Assembly (NCBI GenBank): GCA_947492175.1
Contig: CANLMQ010000001.1
Location: 124,001 to 188,000 of the forward strand
From: an uncultured Draconibacterium sp.
Lineage (GTDB): Bacteria > Bacteroidota > Bacteroidia > Bacteroidales > Prolixibacteraceae
Length of the DNA: 64,000 nucleotides
Direction: 5' to 3'
Made by a program: the position numbers and the translations under genes. The number at the start of each line of letters is the position of its first letter. Within the stretch, counting starts at the first letter, position 1. The notes beneath the pieces are model-generated. The model saw only the letters and a program-made list of their open reading frames with translations. It was not told the origin of the DNA and ran no database searches. Of this stretch, positions 27,825 to 35,382 are shown in pieces.

Positions 27825-28496
27825 CTATTCCAATTTACCCTTGCTTAGTACAAACTTTTTATTCATTTTTTCTGCCAATTCCGAAGAATGAGTAACGACC
27901 ACTAAAGTAACTTTTTCCTCCTCGCTCATCCGAATCAGCAAATCAGAAAGCCCTGCGGCATTTTCTTCGTCGAGTGCACCTGTTGGCTCATCGGCTAAAA
28001 TTAATTCGGGTTTATTGATTAATGCCCGGACTACTGCAGTGCGTTGACATTCGCCTCCCGACATTTCAGAAGGTTTTTGATTTCGTTGTTCCCAAATTCC
28101 AACTTTCTGTATAAGATATTCCGCCCAGTCTTTTTGTTCGCTTGAAACTTTACCCTGTGGTAATACAGGCAACAATACATTTTCCCACAAACTCAGCTGA
28201 GGCATTAAATGATGCATTTGAAAAATGAATCCAAGATGCTGGTTCCGAAAGTTTGCCAGTTCTTTTTTTGAATAGTTGGTTATGTTTTTACTTCCAAAAA
28301 TAATGTCGCCAGAATCGGGCAAATCCAGGGCACCAATTAAATTCAACAGGGTTGTTTTTCCGGAACCACTCGGCCCAATTATTGCAACTCTTTCCCCCTT
28401 ATTAATTTCAAGGTTTAACTCTTTTAATACCGGCCGGAAAGTGTGCTGTCCGATTTCGCCGTAACCTTTTGATATGTTTTTTAGTTGTAGTAACAT
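27825..28496 (-). CDS. ABC transporter ATP-binding protein (LolD/MacB type)
   Basis: A 223-residue ATPase with Walker A GPSGSGKTT (residues about 41-49), a Q-loop near FIFQMHHLMPQLS, signature MSGGECQR, Walker B LILADEPTGALDE and the switch His in VVTHSSEL. DEPTGALD and the short length put it with LolD/MacB ATPases. It lies between the glycosyltransferase and the large permease gene, all on one strand, and is the obvious partner of that permease. Confidence 0.93.
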   Translation of the reverse strand: MLLQLKNISKGYGEIGQHTFRPVLKELNLEINKGERVAIIGPSGSGKTTLLNLIGALDLPDSGDIIFGSKNITNYSKKELANFRNQHLGFIFQMHHLMPQLSLWENVLLPVLPQGKVSSEQKDWAEYLIQKVGIWEQRNQKPSEMSGGECQRTAVVRALINKPELILADEPTGALDEENAAGLSDLLIRMSEEEKVTLVVVTHSSELAEKMNKKFVLSKGKLE

Positions 28497-28504
28497 ACTT
28501 TATC

Positions 28505-28525
28505 TCGTGAAGGCGCAAAGACGCC
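28505..28525. repeat. Short dispersed repeat (GCGCAAAGACGCC type)
   Basis: The gap holds GTGAAGGCGCAAAGACGCCA, similar to CCGCAAAGGCGCGGAGACGC at about 35356-35377 in another gap of the same locus. These look like fragments of one dispersed intergenic repeat family; no coding or structural role was seen. Confidence 0.4.
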
Positions 28526-28531
28526 AAGTTA

Positions 28532-29818
28532 TCAATCTCGCAGTCTTTCATATAATTCTACAATCTCGGCTGCGTGATTATGTATATTGAATTTTTCTTT
28601 TGTCCCTTCTACTCCTGTCAAACTCAATTGTTCCAGTTTTGCCGGATCGTTTAAAAGTTCGCCCCATGTTTCAGCAAGCTTTTCGGGAGTATTAGGCATA
28701 TAATTAACTCCGCCACCCGAAATCTTAACAATCTCGGGGAAAGCCCCCAACAAAGGCTGAACAACCGGAACTCCCGAAGCCATCGACTCCAAAAGATACA
28801 TTCCAAAAGCTTCGCCAATTCGAACCGGCACCGAAACCATAGAAACCTTTTTGAAAAAATGGTGACGTGCTTCTCCTTCAAATTCATCGATAATTTCGAA
28901 CGCATCTTCCAGGTTATTTTCCTTTATTTTATGCTTCTGTTCTTTTAAAAACTTTTTATCATCGCCGGTAAATCCACCTGTTGCAATAAGTTTTACATCA
29001 TCGAAACCGGGTTTCTTTTTTAGTTCCACAAAAGCATCTACAACAATATCAAATCCGTCTTTATGGCACATGCGCGATATGTACCCAACGTTTCTGGGTT
29101 TATCTTTTACCGGAATATAAGGATAATCTTCCACATCTACTCCCAAATAAAAAGTATGCACTTTTTCTGCTGAAAGATTCATCCGTTTTTTCATCGCATC
29201 GGCAAAAAAACTACTTACGGCTATCAAGGCATCTACATCGGCAGACCGTTCGTGCATTAAATCCCATATTTTTTGCTGAAACCGTGGTTGCATGGCATCT
29301 ACCCACACATCCTCATCCTGCAAGGAACAAACCACCGGGACACCCGTTTTTGCTTTTAACTCTTTTGCCAATCCCAACAGCAAAGCGTTCGAAATATGAA
29401 TAACATCGGGCTTACAATGTTCGGCAATCCAGTTTACCATTTTATCCAGCTCCTCTTTTTGCTCGCCCCGTTCACCGAGGAGCATCGAGATCGTCATGTC
29501 TTCCAGGCCCTTTGCCCGTGTTGAACCGGCCATTGATGCTGCCATTTTCATCATGGGTTTTGAGTTTAACAAATTATCCACCCACTTTGGCGCTTTTCTG
29601 AAAACCGGATAAACCTGTTTCAAATAAGTACTTATTGCTCCATAAAAAATAGGAATGTCACTAATATCGTGCTCATCGGAAAACAGCGGAAGATACATTG
29701 GAATTTTAACCACTTTATGACCCAATTTTCGAAGTGCATCAACATATTTACTGTCGCGCAAACAATTGCCGCAGTAAAAGCTACCTCCAGAACCAGGTAT
29801 TATCTGAATGATGTTCAT
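28532..29818 (-). CDS. Glycosyltransferase family 4 protein
   Basis: A 428-residue GT-B fold enzyme. The N-terminal acceptor domain starts IIQIIPGSGGSFYCGNCLRDS. The donor domain has VGYISRMCHKDGFDIVVDAF and the EX7E motif in GEAFGMYLLESMASGVPVVQP. The CGNC near residues 17-20 is unusual for GT4 and shared by a subgroup in Bacteroidota and Planctomycetes, from memory. Donor and acceptor are unknown. It lies between a PQQ-like propeller gene and the ABC exporter genes with gaps of 35-52 bp, suggesting a role in making or decorating an exported product. Confidence 0.87.
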   Translation of the reverse strand: MNIIQIIPGSGGSFYCGNCLRDSKYVDALRKLGHKVVKIPMYLPLFSDEHDISDIPIFYGAISTYLKQVYPVFRKAPKWVDNLLNSKPMMKMAASMAGSTRAKGLEDMTISMLLGERGEQKEELDKMVNWIAEHCKPDVIHISNALLLGLAKELKAKTGVPVVCSLQDEDVWVDAMQPRFQQKIWDLMHERSADVDALIAVSSFFADAMKKRMNLSAEKVHTFYLGVDVEDYPYIPVKDKPRNVGYISRMCHKDGFDIVVDAFVELKKKPGFDDVKLIATGGFTGDDKKFLKEQKHKIKENNLEDAFEIIDEFEGEARHHFFKKVSMVSVPVRIGEAFGMYLLESMASGVPVVQPLLGAFPEIVKISGGGVNYMPNTPEKLAETWGELLNDPAKLEQLSLTGVEGTKEKFNIHNHAAEIVELYERLRD

Positions 29819-29870
29819 TTATATAAAACTTGAAGACCGGAGTCCGTAGCCGGAAGTTTCCGATCAGTAT

Positions 29871-30980
29871 TTATTCTCCAAAACAATACACATTTCCATC
29901 GTACGCACCAACAATTAGTTGCCCGTTTGCCACCGCCGGATTACTGATGATCTGCCCCCCTATTTCGTAAGTCCAAACAGGCTTTCCATCCGAAAGGTTC
30001 ACAATGGCTAAATCGCCCCGCATATTGGCAATAATAACTTTATCGTTAACAACTACCGGTGAAGCTTCTACGTTTCGTCCTGTGTTATACTCCCACAATT
30101 TTTCACCTGTATTTTTATTAAAACAATACAGAAACTTGTTGTAATTGGCCGTTAAAACTTTGTTTCCAATCAAAGCCGGCGATGCAATAAACTGAAGTTT
30201 TGTTTTTTCGTGCTCCCAAATCCAGTTGGTTTGGCCGCTTTTAATATCAACCTGGAAAAAACGACCATCGTAATCACCAATGTAGGCTTTCTCATTTTCA
30301 ACCGTAATTGAACTGGCCACATAAGTAGCCACATCAATTTTTTTTACGAGATTCCCGGAAACAATATCTACCATGTGTAAATAGCCATCGCAACCACCGA
30401 AAAAAGCCGCTCCGCCGGAACAGGCAGCCGCTCCGTTTATAAAATTATCCGATTCGTATTTCCAAAGACCTACACCGGTTTCAGCGTCTACACAATGTAA
30501 GTAATAGTCGTAACTTCCAACTACTATGTACGTTTTATCTCCTACCTTCCACCAGTTGGCCGAACCAATTATCTGATTTTCACATTCATACTCCCATTTT
30601 TTTTCTCCCGAATTTAGATCGAGTGCAATTAACATCCCGTCGAAATTTCCAACATAAACGGTATTTTCAAGAATAAGGGCAGGTGCTTCAACAGAATTAC
30701 CTGTATCGAATTTCCACACCAGCTCCCCTTTGGTATCAATACAATATACCAAACCATCTGTTGAGCCCACCACTATTTTACCCCTGGCAATTACAGGAGC
30801 CGATTTTATATTATCGCCGGTTGCAAAAGTCCATTTTAATTTGGGAGAATCGGGAACAGAAGTTTTCGAAACCCCGGTAAGATTCTGGTCTCCCCGAAAG
30901 ATGGGCCATGAATCGGAAGGCTGCGAGAAAACATTACAGCCTACGAAAACTGCCAGTATTATAAATAAATATCTTTTCAT
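29871..30980 (-). CDS. Exported PQQ-like beta-propeller protein (1)
   Basis: A 369-residue protein from the ATG at 30980 (the longer start at 30998 would overlap the upstream gene and put six residues before the signal). The signal peptide reads MKRYLFIILAVFVGCNVFSQ; VFVGC could be a weak lipobox. After a WPIFRGDQNLTG motif come seven or so blades with the PQQ-like pattern (GxVYCIDTKGELVWKF, LIALDLNSGEKKWEYE, LHCVDAETGVGLWKYE, LYCFNKNTGEKLWEYN). The active-site residues of true quinoprotein dehydrogenases are not recognisable, so binding of PQQ is not implied. It follows the GltD-like gene by 10 bp. Confidence 0.88.
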   Translation of the reverse strand: MKRYLFIILAVFVGCNVFSQPSDSWPIFRGDQNLTGVSKTSVPDSPKLKWTFATGDNIKSAPVIARGKIVVGSTDGLVYCIDTKGELVWKFDTGNSVEAPALILENTVYVGNFDGMLIALDLNSGEKKWEYECENQIIGSANWWKVGDKTYIVVGSYDYYLHCVDAETGVGLWKYESDNFINGAAACSGGAAFFGGCDGYLHMVDIVSGNLVKKIDVATYVASSITVENEKAYIGDYDGRFFQVDIKSGQTNWIWEHEKTKLQFIASPALIGNKVLTANYNKFLYCFNKNTGEKLWEYNTGRNVEASPVVVNDKVIIANMRGDLAIVNLSDGKPVWTYEIGGQIISNPAVANGQLIVGAYDGNVYCFGE

Positions 30981-30990
30981 TCTGTATTTA

Positions 30991-32541
30991 TCATTCATTT
31001 TTTAACGAGATCGCTCCGGTTGGACATCCTTTGGCTACTTTGGCTGCCGTTTCCGTTAATCCTTTTTTCAGATCTTCGTTGAAGGGCACACCGATGACAA
31101 CGTCAAAGCCTCGACCAATATATGTAAAACCGAACTGCTCTCCGTATTTCTCTGTCAGCCTTACACAAATTCCACATTTTATACATTTCTGAGGCTCGTA
31201 AACTACCGATCCATGATTTATCTGTTTTGAAATAATTCGCCGCTCACTGGTTTTAAACCTTTTTTGATCTGCATTGTAGTGATCCGAATATTCGCGTAAT
31301 TTGCAATTATCAATGGCACGGCAGTCGCAATGCAAACAACGTTTGGCTTCTGCAATTGCTTCTTCTTTCGAAAATCCCGAACGACCACCTTCTGCCGGAT
31401 AAGTCCGTTTCCCTTCAACCGATTCTTTTAAATATTCAACATACTCGTCCTGAACCAGTTTACCAAATCTTGAATTAAACAGTCGTGGTTCGCCTTTCAC
31501 GTCCTCGTTATTCAGGTATTGCAACACTGAAAAGGCAACCTCTTTCCCTTGGCCAACCGATCGAACTGCCAAACGCGATGAACGCAAAACATTGCCAATG
31601 GCAAACACTTTTGGTTCTGAGGTTTGGTACGAATTCCTGTCAGCAATAATTCCTTTCGGAGTTGCTTTTAAACCATACAGTTCAGAGTTTTCTTCCAGTA
31701 TGCCTGTTGCAATAACTATTGCATCAAACTCCGTTTTTAACAACTCAAAATCCGCGGCACCAATATTTTTTCCCCCTTGAAAATCCACCCCTGTTTTCAG
31801 GATTAATTCAATCTCTTTATCCAACACCTCCATAGGGAGAATTTCCGGAGAAAGAGAGATACGCAGCAATCCACCTGCTTTTTCGTTTTTGTCGAAAAGC
31901 GTAACCCGAATGCCTTTTAACTGAAGATAATAAGCGGCAGCCAAACCAGCGGGTCCGGCGCCAATAACAGCAACTCTTTTCCCTGTATTTTCTATTGCAG
32001 GCAATTCTGTTTCATTTCCTTCATCGCCAACAATACGTTTTAACAAACAAATAGAAACGGGCTCATCCACTGCTTTCCGATGACAGGCACCTTCGCAGGG
32101 AGCCAGACAAATACGCCCCAAAACAGCAGGAAGGGCAATATCCCTTTTCACCACCTTTAATGCTTCATCAAATTTTCCGGCGGCAATTAAACGATTCATT
32201 CGGGGAATATTCATGTGAGCCGGACAAGCAATCTGACAAGGCGCTTCACAATCGCCAACATGCTCGCTTAACAACAATTCCAAAGCCGTTTTTCGAGATT
32301 CACGAACCTCATCATCATTGGTAAGCACTTCCATTCCTTCTGTTGCCTTTACAGAACAGGATGGAAACAATTTTCCGTTTCTGTGATCTTTCACCATACA
32401 AATCATACAGGAAGTAAAATGCTCCAGTTCATCGTGCCAGCACATATTTGGAATTTCGATTCCCATTTGTTGTGCCGCACTCATTACAGAAGTGCCTTCC
32501 GGAACCTGAATCTGTTGATTATTTATTTTTAGTGTTATCAT
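30991..32541 (-). CDS. [2Fe-2S]/FAD/[4Fe-4S] oxidoreductase, GltD-like without NAD(P)H domain
   Basis: A 516-residue iron-sulfur flavoprotein. Residues 1-75 are a plant-type [2Fe-2S] domain (Cys34, Cys45, Cys48, Cys62) as in the N terminus of NuoG/HydA. A Cys-rich domain (Cys98, Cys102, Cys106 and Cys145, Cys149, Cys153) as in GltD follows, then an FAD domain with GAGPAGLAAA (194-203). After VIATG (about 276-280) the sequence goes within 35 residues to VFAIGNV, so the usual NADPH-binding domain (second GxGxxG) is missing. A C-terminal [4Fe-4S] site has Cys453, Cys456, Cys459 and Cys506. NADH electrons probably come from the HydC-HydB-like partner gene just upstream. Confidence 0.85.
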   Translation of the reverse strand: MITLKINNQQIQVPEGTSVMSAAQQMGIEIPNMCWHDELEHFTSCMICMVKDHRNGKLFPSCSVKATEGMEVLTNDDEVRESRKTALELLLSEHVGDCEAPCQIACPAHMNIPRMNRLIAAGKFDEALKVVKRDIALPAVLGRICLAPCEGACHRKAVDEPVSICLLKRIVGDEGNETELPAIENTGKRVAVIGAGPAGLAAAYYLQLKGIRVTLFDKNEKAGGLLRISLSPEILPMEVLDKEIELILKTGVDFQGGKNIGAADFELLKTEFDAIVIATGILEENSELYGLKATPKGIIADRNSYQTSEPKVFAIGNVLRSSRLAVRSVGQGKEVAFSVLQYLNNEDVKGEPRLFNSRFGKLVQDEYVEYLKESVEGKRTYPAEGGRSGFSKEEAIAEAKRCLHCDCRAIDNCKLREYSDHYNADQKRFKTSERRIISKQINHGSVVYEPQKCIKCGICVRLTEKYGEQFGFTYIGRGFDVVIGVPFNEDLKKGLTETAAKVAKGCPTGAISLKNE

Positions 32542-32553
32542 GTTACAAGTCTC

Positions 32554-32586
32554 TCGTTACAGGTTGCAAGTTTCAGGTTGCAGGTT
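32554..32586. repeat. GTTGCAGGTT-type short repeats flanking the four-helix gene
   Basis: The gap holds GTTACAGGTTGCA followed by CAGGTTGCAGGTT. An inverted match, TGCAACCT, lies on the other side of the four-helix gene at 32983-32990. Another copy, GTTACAGGTTGCAGGTTGCA, is at about 38799-38831. They look like dispersed repeat debris around inserted genes. Confidence 0.5.
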
Positions 32587-32956
32587 ATTTATTCTCATTC
32601 CAATGTTTTTCAACGTAATCAATGAATTTATTGATTTTTCTTCCTAATATCTCATATTCGGAAATCATTTCGGTCAGACCTTTGGATTCGAAATGAATTT
32701 CATCAATCATAGTAAGCTGCGATAAAGTCTCATCGCATGATGCATGAGCATAAACCAAAAAACGAATAAACTCATTTTTATATCTGTTCCTGCCATATCC
32801 TTCTACAATATTATCTTTTATACTTTTTGAAGATCTTCTAATCTGACTTCCTTGCTCATACAACTCATACTTTGGTAAAGTTATGGTCATTTTATGAACC
32901 TGTATTGCCAAACCATAAGCTAAATTATAAATATCCAAATCCCTGTAACTCTTCAT
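32585..32956 (-). CDS. Four-helix bundle protein (23S rRNA intervening-sequence / Avd-like family)
   Basis: A 123-residue helical protein with the family opening SYRDLDIYNLAYGLAIQVH and the core motif QIRRSSKSIKDNIVEGYGRNRYKNEFIRFLVYAHASCDET. Relatives are coded inside 23S rRNA intervening sequences or as free genes; a related fold is the Avd protein of diversity-generating retroelements. No retroelement or rRNA is present here. The gene sits between two genes for a probable redox complex and is flanked by short inverted repeats, which suggests that it was inserted. Function unknown. Confidence 0.85.
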   Translation of the reverse strand: MKSYRDLDIYNLAYGLAIQVHKMTITLPKYELYEQGSQIRRSSKSIKDNIVEGYGRNRYKNEFIRFLVYAHASCDETLSQLTMIDEIHFESKGLTEMISEYEILGRKINKFIDYVEKHWNENK

Positions 32957-33003
32957 AACACCATTCTTTTAACCTGTTATCATGCAACCTAAAACATGTT
33001 AAC

Positions 33004-35346
33004 TTAACGCACATCAATAGCATCAACCGGACAAGCAGCACGGCATGCATCACATTTTATACACAACTCTGTATCAATTGAATGTTTTTCGTGCGGAGTA
33101 AATGGAATCGCATCAACCGGGCATTTTTGTACACATTTGGTACAACCTATACATTCATCATTTACCGAATAGGTGATTAACTCTGTACATTTCCCCGTTG
33201 GACAAACGCCATTTATATGCGCTTCATATTCCTCGCGGAAATACTTAAGTGTACTCAAAACCGGATTTGGCGCTGTTCTTCCCAGACCACATAAACTTCC
33301 TTTTTTTGTCCAGTCGGCTAAATGCTCCAGTTCTTCAATATCTCCTTTTTTACCTTTTCCTGAAGTAATATTCTCAAGTATATCCAGCATTCGTTTTGTT
33401 CCCACACGACAGAAAGTACATTTTCCACACGATTCTTCCTGCGTGAACGAAAGAAAATAACGGGCAATATCGACCATACAATCGGTGTCGTCGAGCACTA
33501 CCAAACCACCCGATCCCATCATGGCTCCCATTTCGGTTAACGATTCATAATCAATTGGAGTATCGGCATGTTCGGCGGGAATACATCCACCCGACGGACC
33601 TCCAATTTGCACTGCTTTAAATTTTCGCCCATTGGCAATCCCTCCTCCAATTTCCTCAATTACCTGTCGAACAGTAATGCCCATCGGCACTTCAATTAAA
33701 CCACCGCGGGCTACTTTACCAGCCAATGCAAATACTTTTGTTCCGGCACTTTTAGCAGTACCAATACCTGCAAATTCATTGGCTCCTTCGCGTAAGATAT
33801 ATGAAATTTGTGCCAGTGTTTCGGTGTTATTAACCAGCGTTGGTTTCCCCCATAAACCACTTTGGGCAGGAAACGGTGGACGCATTCGTGGAAATCCCCG
33901 ATTGCCTTCAATGGATGCAATTAAAGCACTCTCTTCTCCACAGACAAAAGCCCCGGCTCCTTCGTATATTTCCAGATTCAGATTAAAACCACTCCCCAAA
34001 ATATTTTCGCCCAGGTAATTTTCCTCTTTACAGATTTTAATGGCCTCACGAATTCGTTTTACTGCCAGCGGATATTCTGCCCGAATATAAAAGTATCCCT
34101 CATGAATACCCACGGCATAAGCAGCAATTACCATTCCCTCCAGTACCCGGTAAGGGTACGATTCCAAAAGCATGCGGTCCATAAACGCACCGGGATCGCC
34201 TTCGTCGCCATTACAGATAATGTATTTTGTATCGCTTTTTTCTTTTTTAACCAGGCTCCATTTTAATCCGGTTGGAAAACCTGCTCCTCCACGCCCACGA
34301 ATTCCACTGTTCTTCACCTCTTCAATCACCTCATCGGGGCTCATTGTTTCCAAAACTTTTTTAAGGGAAGAAAAACCACCGCGTTTAATGTATTCATTAA
34401 CATCCAGCGGATTAATCATACCGCGGTATTCGGTGGCAATCGGAATTTGTTTTCCCAAAAAAGAAGCCACCGGTTTTTCACGCATACTTATTTCGTAACG
34501 TTCTACCCCATCCCAGTTTCTGTCGGTTTGAATAGTTTCTACCGTATGCACCAACCTGTTTTTAAGTTTGGTAAACAAGCCCGGAGCTTCAAAATGATTT
34601 TCAACAATATTTTTTACATCTTCGGGCTTCACTTTTGCGTACAAGGTTGGCTCTCCTTCGTTGGGAACAATCTCGACAAGCGGCACCTGATGGCACATCC
34701 CGACACACCCCACATGTTTCAGATTTACGCGTAAGCCGCTTTCATTTACCACATTTTCCACCTCCTGCTGAATTTCCTGGCTACCACTGGCAACACAACA
34801 CGATCCCAGCCCAATCCTGATTTCTCCTTTTATTTCAGAGCCATCCGCCTTTCTTGCCTTTTTCGAACCTTTCTTTCCGACCTGGCTTTCAAAATCCTCG
34901 ATGATTTGCCCCACCTGATCGGGAGCTACATGTCCATAGGTTGTGTTATCGATTTGCACGACAGGAGCAAGTGTACAACATCCCAGGCAGGCAACCTTTT
35001 CAAGTGTATATTTTCCACTTTCATCGGTTTCTTCGCCGTCAGCCAGTTTAAATTCGCGCCGGAAAGCATCGTAAACCTGAACTGCTCCTTTTACATGACA
35101 AGCCGTTCCCACGCAAACTTTTATCATGTGTTCTCCCACCGGAGCCAAACGGAACTGCGAATAAAAACTGGCCACACCGATTATTTCGGCTGCCGAAATT
35201 TCTGTTTTTTCAGCTACATATCTCAGTACCTCTTCCGGAAGGTAATTATATTCCTTCTGAATAGCCTGAAGAATTGGGATCAGACTTTTTTTAGTCGATC
35301 CTTTTTCTGTAATCAGCTGATCTATATTTTGAAAATTGTTATCCAT
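33004..35346 (-). CDS. NuoE-NuoF fusion flavoprotein (HydC-HydB-like NADH module)
   Basis: A 780-residue soluble protein. Residues 1-155 are a NuoE/HydC thioredoxin-like [2Fe-2S] domain (Cys78, Cys83, Cys120, Cys124). Residues about 170-255 are a second such domain (Cys183/184, Cys214, Cys218) as at the N terminus of HydB. Next is the NuoF core: FMN/NADH loop GRGGAGFPTG (351-360), NGDEGDPGAFMDR, GAGAFVCGEESAL and the [4Fe-4S] ligands Cys640, Cys643, Cys646, Cys686. Two [4Fe-4S] ferredoxin sites end it (Cys732/735/738/742 and Cys762/765/768/772). It should oxidise or reduce NAD(H), as in bifurcating hydrogenases, but no hydrogenase gene is present. The GltD-like gene downstream probably encodes its partner. 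Confidence 0.9.
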   Translation of the reverse strand: MDNNFQNIDQLITEKGSTKKSLIPILQAIQKEYNYLPEEVLRYVAEKTEISAAEIIGVASFYSQFRLAPVGEHMIKVCVGTACHVKGAVQVYDAFRREFKLADGEETDESGKYTLEKVACLGCCTLAPVVQIDNTTYGHVAPDQVGQIIEDFESQVGKKGSKKARKADGSEIKGEIRIGLGSCCVASGSQEIQQEVENVVNESGLRVNLKHVGCVGMCHQVPLVEIVPNEGEPTLYAKVKPEDVKNIVENHFEAPGLFTKLKNRLVHTVETIQTDRNWDGVERYEISMREKPVASFLGKQIPIATEYRGMINPLDVNEYIKRGGFSSLKKVLETMSPDEVIEEVKNSGIRGRGGAGFPTGLKWSLVKKEKSDTKYIICNGDEGDPGAFMDRMLLESYPYRVLEGMVIAAYAVGIHEGYFYIRAEYPLAVKRIREAIKICKEENYLGENILGSGFNLNLEIYEGAGAFVCGEESALIASIEGNRGFPRMRPPFPAQSGLWGKPTLVNNTETLAQISYILREGANEFAGIGTAKSAGTKVFALAGKVARGGLIEVPMGITVRQVIEEIGGGIANGRKFKAVQIGGPSGGCIPAEHADTPIDYESLTEMGAMMGSGGLVVLDDTDCMVDIARYFLSFTQEESCGKCTFCRVGTKRMLDILENITSGKGKKGDIEELEHLADWTKKGSLCGLGRTAPNPVLSTLKYFREEYEAHINGVCPTGKCTELITYSVNDECIGCTKCVQKCPVDAIPFTPHEKHSIDTELCIKCDACRAACPVDAIDVR

Positions 35347-35355
35347 AAATTGTTA

Positions 35356-35377
35356 CCCGCAAAGGCGCGGAGACGCT
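35356..35377. repeat. Short dispersed repeat (CGCAAAGGCGCGGAGACGC type)
   Basis: The 36-bp gap between two genes contains CCGCAAAGGCGCGGAGACGC, related to the fragment at 28505-28525. It is probably repeat debris, with no visible function. Confidence 0.4.
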
Positions 35378-35382
35378 AAGGT

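Noticed and set aside
32585..32956. Diversity-generating retroelement accessory gene (avd)
   Set aside because: Fold is related, but no reverse transcriptase, template repeat or variable repeat is in the window.
33004..35346. [FeFe]-hydrogenase bifurcating complex
   Set aside because: HydB/HydC-like parts are present, but no H-cluster subunit is found; the partner is a GltD-like flavoprotein.
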